8,357 bases of DNA, taken from Methanosarcinales archaeon (GTDB taxonomy: Archaea > Halobacteriota > Methanosarcinia > Methanosarcinales > Methanosarcinaceae). The notes beneath the pieces were generated by a model. That model searched no databases. It had not been told where the DNA came from and worked only from the letters and a program-made list of their open reading frames with translations. Made by a program: the position numbers and the translations under genes. The stretch is taken from positions 1 through 8,357 of the forward strand of contig JAAXQB010000261.1 in assembly GCA_012329085.1 (NCBI GenBank), given 5' to 3'. Position 1 is the first letter of the stretch; each line of letters starts with the position of its first letter. This document shows positions 5,771 through 8,357 of the stretch, piece after piece.

Positions 5771-5815
5771 TTCCTTGTTATTTTAAAATACATATACTCT
5801 GAAGAATTTTATATA
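5771..5815 (-). promoter_or_regulatory. putative TATA box and Shine-Dalgarno of enolase
   Basis: On the minus strand TATATAAAA (5815-5807) is a good archaeal box A. A start some 26 bases on, near 5785, would give a leader of about 23 bases that contains AAGGAA (5776-5771), eight bases before the ATG. Position and spacing agree with an independent promoter for enolase rather than read-through from the DJ-1/PfpI gene 278 bases upstream. Confidence 0.5.
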
Positions 5816-5884
5816 TCACTATTTCTTTCAAAATACATCATAAAAATTTGTAATAGCACAATCGAAATGACTGCACATCATTCA

Positions 5885-5946
5885 TTAAATTAATTGGTGT
5901 TAAATTAATTAGCGATATTTAATGATATAAAGTATATTTACTTTAT
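5885..5946. repeat. tandem 11-base repeat and perfect palindrome upstream of enolase
   Basis: TTAAATTAATT occurs at 5885-5895 and 5900-5910, a 15-base period. Seventeen bases on, ATAAAGTA (5927-5934), loop TATT, TACTTTAT (5939-5946) is a perfect 8-bp inverted repeat. Both lie in the gap between the DJ-1/PfpI stop (6041) and enolase, about 120-185 bases upstream of the enolase ATG. They could be a regulator-binding site or the 3' end of the upstream transcript. No T-run follows the palindrome on the minus strand. Function is not established. Confidence 0.35.
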
Positions 5947-6040
5947 TGTTATGTCAATATATTCTTTGTTATTTTCTTGTAAAAATTAAATGTTATTTTT
6001 TAAAATAATAAGGGATTTAAAATATATAAAATAGGATAGT

Positions 6041-6586
6041 TCATTCATGAACTAATTCCTTAATTAAAACTTTACCAAATTTTTCGGCAGCTTCTGGACC
6101 TGATGCTGTGACTATTTTTCCATCAACCACCACGGCTTCATTTCGATATTTAGCACCGTATTTATTCAATATATCTATTGCACTTTTATCTAAATCATTT
6201 GACCAAACAGTAGAATTTTTTCCATTTAAAACTCCTGATTTAGCTAAAATCGCAGGAGCTATACAAATTGCCCCTAAAATTTTATTGGCAGATATTACTT
6301 TTTTTGTAATTGCATGAAATTTTTCATTATCTAATTGCTTTACCATGCCAGAACCGCCAATAAAAATAATCCCATCAAAATCTTCAACTTCTAATTCATC
6401 GATTGAATTGCTTACCTCTACTTCTCCACCATCTGCACCCTTTGCAATACCTTTTTTTGTACTTACAGTAATTATTTCAGCACCTGCATCCAATAGAATA
6501 TCCTTTGGGGCGAAATATTCAATATCTCTAAAATCTTGAAAAGCAATTATCATTGCTACCTTTTTACCAGTTAAAATTTTTTTCAT
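6041..6586 (-). CDS. DJ-1/PfpI family protein
   Basis: A 181-residue single-domain protein of the DJ-1/PfpI superfamily (class I glutamine amidotransferase-like fold). The nucleophile-elbow cysteine is Cys108 in GAICIAPAILAKSGVL, and the partner acid is probably Glu23 in FRDIEYFAP. GIIFIGGSG (72-80) forms the strand-loop before the elbow, and TASGPEAAEKFGKVLIKEL closes the fold. Members include proteases, glyoxalases, deglycases and redox sensors. The residue after Cys is Ile rather than the His seen in PfpI-type proteases, bringing it closer to the DJ-1/YajL side, so a protease call is not warranted. Cytoplasmic; no signal peptide. No strong Shine-Dalgarno precedes the ATG, but an A/T-rich TATA-like string lies just upstream (about 6595-6607). 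A palindromic repeat and a 54-residue gene lie upstream on the same strand; co-transcription is possible across the 85-base gap. Confidence 0.9.
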   Translation of the reverse strand: MKKILTGKKVAMIIAFQDFRDIEYFAPKDILLDAGAEIITVSTKKGIAKGADGGEVEVSNSIDELEVEDFDGIIFIGGSGMVKQLDNEKFHAITKKVISANKILGAICIAPAILAKSGVLNGKNSTVWSNDLDKSAIDILNKYGAKYRNEAVVVDGKIVTASGPEAAEKFGKVLIKELVHE

Positions 6587-6639
6587 GCTAATTTCTTATA
6601 TTTAAATATTATGTAAAAAATATAATACAATTTTCAACA

Positions 6640-6660
6640 GCTCATTCAGAATGAATGGGC
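6640..6660 (-). repeat. single copy of the interspersed palindromic repeat
   Basis: On the + strand: left arm GCTCATTCA, loop GAA, right arm TGAATGGGC, a 9-bp stem with one T-G wobble. Read on the minus strand it is preceded by AAC and followed by TGTTGAAAA, matching the copy at 3746-3766 including flanks. It lies between the 54-residue gene and the DJ-1/PfpI start, about 55 bases upstream of the latter and in its orientation. Confidence 0.75.
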
Positions 6661-6671
6661 GTTAATTGTCT

Positions 6672-6836
6672 TTAACAATCAATATCTTCTTTTTTAAGTG
6701 TGATTGTAATATTTGACCAATCTTCATTAGTTTTTTTCAATGAAGTTACCGCTCCAGAAATCATATTTCCAATTATTTCTTGTACAAAATCATTCATTTG
6801 AATATTCTCATCATCTATAATTATTTTAATTTCCAT
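6672..6836 (-). CDS. small protein of 54 residues, function unknown
   Basis: An ATG at 6836 with GGAG (6846-6843) six bases upstream, the strongest ribosome-binding site in the window, opens a 54-codon frame to a TAA. The product starts MEIKIIIDDENIQMNDFVQE, continues through a helix-like IIGNMISGAVTSLKK and a strand-like WSNITITLKK, and ends EDIDC. It suggests a strand-helix-strand layout, is acidic and amphipathic, and has no membrane segment, signal peptide or Cys pair. Codon choice and residue mix look like real protein rather than random A/T-rich translation. I do not recognise the family with certainty. It lies 85 bases upstream of the DJ-1/PfpI gene on the same strand, with a palindromic repeat between them, and might share its transcript. 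The signal for it being a gene is good; its role is open. Confidence 0.75.
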   Translation of the reverse strand: MEIKIIIDDENIQMNDFVQEIIGNMISGAVTSLKKTNEDWSNITITLKKEDIDC

Positions 6837-6842
6837 ATTGTT

Positions 6843-6846
6843 CTCC
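6843..6846 (-). promoter_or_regulatory. Shine-Dalgarno of the 54-residue gene
   Basis: The minus strand reads CGGAGAA, then ATG six bases after GGAG. It matches the core of the archaeal 16S anti-SD and is the main reason for calling this short gene and its start. Confidence 0.65.
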
Positions 6847-7589
6847 GTTTTATTTATTTTTAAAATTTGTTGAAATTTTTCTTAAATAAAATATACAATA
6901 TTAAAATATTTAAAGTTTTTGATTGTGTATTCATAGGACGAAACAAAAAACAATTAATGTGCAATTGCTTAAACTACCATTGTATTATGATTTTGAAATT
7001 AATATGACTAATTGTTTTAGAGGTGAGAAACAACAGCAACAATTATCGTTTTGAACACAATCACATACATTTGAAGGATTTATTTTATAAAATTTTGTAA
7101 GTATTGGAAGTAAAATTAAATATAAATTGCATTGATTAGATAAATTTTAATTGATATTATATATTGACTAAATTACAATTATCCCAATATCTTATGATTT
7201 AATAGATTATATTTAAATAAATCATGGATAAAAATTTATTGAAATTATATACAAATTATCTTATTGGATCTTTTTATAAAACAATAGCAACTTTGTCTTA
7301 CAAGACTTTTAGATAATGCTGTTAGTTATGATAAAAGCATTCATTTTTTATTTCAAGACACTTTTTCCCTTTATGTCGCTAATCCTCTATCCATATTCTT
7401 GCCCATTATTCCATGTTCCACATATATAGAGAATATAATCTATGGGCATTTTCCCCCTTTATTTTTATTAAATAATGAAGCTAAGCTGAATTGCACGATT
7501 ATATGAGTTAATGCATTCTCCATTATTATTCGAAGTTAAAGTAATATTTATAGTGCAGAATATGTATAGATTGATGAAATCTTTTTATA
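6847..7589. other. long gene-free stretch with possible decayed frames
   Basis: About 740 bases with no intact gene. Two minus-strand frames look partly protein-like. The first, 7146-6985, is open for 53 codons and includes DCVQNDNCCCCFSPLKQLV, but has no ATG, GTG or TTG start. The second, 7584-7348, contains NITLTSNNNGECINSYNRAI and, after three closely spaced stops, MPIDYILYICGTWNNGQEYG (ATG at 7449 with GGGGG shortly upstream), a TAG, and RISDIKGKSVLK. Also present: GTCTT/AAGAC (7295-7306) and a 7-bp inverted repeat TGCCCAT/ATGGGCA (7400-7406, 7442-7448). I see no tRNA, rRNA or CRISPR here. Confidence 0.4.
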
Positions 7590-7611
7590 GCTCATGATTG
7601 AACGAATGAGC
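7590..7611 (-). repeat. degenerate copy of the interspersed palindromic repeat
   Basis: On the minus strand AAC is followed by GCTCATTCG, TTC and then AATCATGAGC and TATAAAAA. The left arm and loop match the consensus exactly. The right arm has an extra base and changes, leaving only GCTCAT/ATGAGC paired. It lies between the transporter stop and the long gene-free stretch. Confidence 0.55.
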
Positions 7612-7661
7612 GTTAGAAAAAATATATTATTTATAAATATATGAATTGTCATATATTTACT

Positions 7662-7690
7662 AATTCGAGAAATTAAAAATTTCTCGAATT
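7662..7690. terminator. 13-bp hairpin just after the NSS transporter gene
   Basis: AATTCGAGAAATT (7662-7674), loop AAA, AATTTCTCGAATT (7678-7690) is a perfect 13-bp stem beginning 12 bases after the transporter stop. On the + strand it runs into TTT; on the minus strand, where the transporter is read, no T-run follows. It may be a 3' end structure or bidirectional terminator. Its inner arms GAGAAATT/AATTTCTC match the hairpin at 717-738. Confidence 0.45.
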
Positions 7691-7702
7691 TTTAAACTAT
7701 TT

Positions 7703-8357
7703 TTATAACAATCCACTAATAAGCACAAGTGCAACTACGATTACAAAAATATATTTTCCATAATAATAGTAGCCTTTGTTCTTAAATAAATTCCATGTTG
7801 AACCTTCATTCATTGCACTCATAGAATCTTTTGAACTATATATCCAAAAGAAAGTTACAGCTGCAAGAAGGGCTCCAATCGGACCAAGATATTTAGTGCC
7901 TATATCTGCTACAATGCCAAATACATTCATGCTTAATGCAACAGGCAACCCTCCAATTAAACAAAGTAATGAAACTGCTAAAACTGATCTTCTTCTACTG
8001 AAATTAAATTTATCCATCACTGCATCAACTGGCACTTCTATAATACTAACTGATGATGAAAATGATGCAATGAGTACAAGTAAAAAGAATGCAATTCCAA
8101 AGAAATAACCTCCTGGCATTACTGTAAATAAGTTCGGTAATGTGACAAAAAGAAGACCCGGTCCAGCTCCAACATCAACACCAAATGCAAATGCTGTTGG
8201 AATAATTATAAATGCTGCAAGTAATGCTGCCATAGTATCAAGTCCTGCAATCTGAAATGCAGATTTATGTATATTTTGCTCACTTCCAAGATAGCTGCCA
8301 TATACAACTATGATTGCACCAAATAATGATACTGAAAAAAACGCTTGCCCAAGTGCC
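7703..8357 (-). CDS. NSS-family sodium-dependent transporter, C-terminal part
   Basis: The frame continues past the ATG at 8233 to the right edge without a stop, so this is a partial gene of at least 217 codons; that ATG is internal. The first residues, ALGQAFFSVSLFGAIIVVYG, match TM6 of neurotransmitter:sodium symporters (LeuT-like), which carry amino acids or related solutes inward with Na+. Further segments are TM7 (AALLAAFIIIPTAFAFG), TM8 (GIAFFLLVLIASFSSSVSII, with the Ser pair of the Na2 site), TM9 (SVLAVSLLCLIGGLPVALSM), TM10 (YLGPIGALLAAVTFFWIYSS) and a final TM11 (YIFVIVVALVLISGLL) ending at the stop. Ending after TM11 fits the prokaryotic 11-helix subgroup. Where LeuT has G-F-G after SL in the unwound part of TM6, this protein has F-G-A. 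Substrate cannot be told. A strong hairpin follows the stop. Confidence 0.92.
   Translation of the reverse strand, partial: ALGQAFFSVSLFGAIIVVYGSYLGSEQNIHKSAFQIAGLDTMAALLAAFIIIPTAFAFGVDVGAGPGLLFVTLPNLFTVMPGGYFFGIAFFLLVLIASFSSSVSIIEVPVDAVMDKFNFSRRRSVLAVSLLCLIGGLPVALSMNVFGIVADIGTKYLGPIGALLAAVTFFWIYSSKDSMSAMNEGSTWNLFKNKGYYYYGKYIFVIVVALVLISGLL

Noticed and set aside
7400..7448. Structured RNA or riboswitch suggested by TGCCCAT/ATGGGCA and a C-rich run
   Set aside because: Only a 7-bp pairing across 35 bases, no further helices, and no gene directly downstream on either strand.
7776..8108. Plus-strand frame of 110 codons within the transporter
   Set aside because: Antisense to transmembrane segments with clear NSS motifs; no ribosome site or domain.

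Overview
This window looks like a piece of a very AT-rich methanogenic archaeon. The main evidence is a YcaO gene followed, with an 11-base overlap, by a TfuA gene; together these make the thioglycine in the McrA subunit of methyl-coenzyme M reductase. Other archaeal marks are a Cgi121 (KEOPS) gene, an archaeal-type enolase, several TATA-box-like start regions and near-leaderless starts. The lineage cannot be fixed from the sequence. Long gene-poor stretches, possible decayed reading frames and abundant small palindromic repeats would suit a host-associated or genome-eroding lineage, but that is inference.

Layout, left to right. Bases 1-113 hold the 3' end of a leucine-rich-repeat protein gene on the + strand. 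Its tail is cut by a small non-autonomous element (95-209) with 12-bp terminal inverted repeats and a TA at each end. Bases 210-887 hold no intact gene, only hairpins and a possible decayed minus-strand frame (361-663). An RRM RNA-binding protein with an Arg/Gly tail follows (888-1175, minus), preceded by a pair of palindromic repeats (1248-1293) and a gene-free stretch. Next is the leftward operon ycaO (3541-2321) and tfuA (2331-1654). A dense cluster of palindromes (3613-3823) lies upstream of ycaO and separates it from the divergent gene cgi121 (3975-4481, plus). Enolase (5762-4494, minus) converges on cgi121 with a 12-base gap. A DJ-1/PfpI-family gene (6586-6041) and a 54-residue small protein gene (6836-6672) lie further upstream on the same strand. 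After about 860 gene-free bases, the C-terminal half of an NSS-family sodium-dependent transporter (7703-8357, minus) runs off the right edge.

Functions: ycaO and tfuA are one functional unit (McrA maturation). cgi121 belongs to tRNA t6A modification, enolase to central carbon flow, the RRM protein probably to RNA handling, and DJ-1/PfpI possibly to stress or repair. Apart from ycaO-tfuA they are not obviously one pathway.

The most notable feature is a family of about 21-base palindromes (left arm GCTCATTCG, loop TTC, right arm CGAATGAGC, with conserved flanks). It occurs only between genes, in at least five clear copies plus degenerate ones, and several copies differ by paired changes that keep the stem intact.
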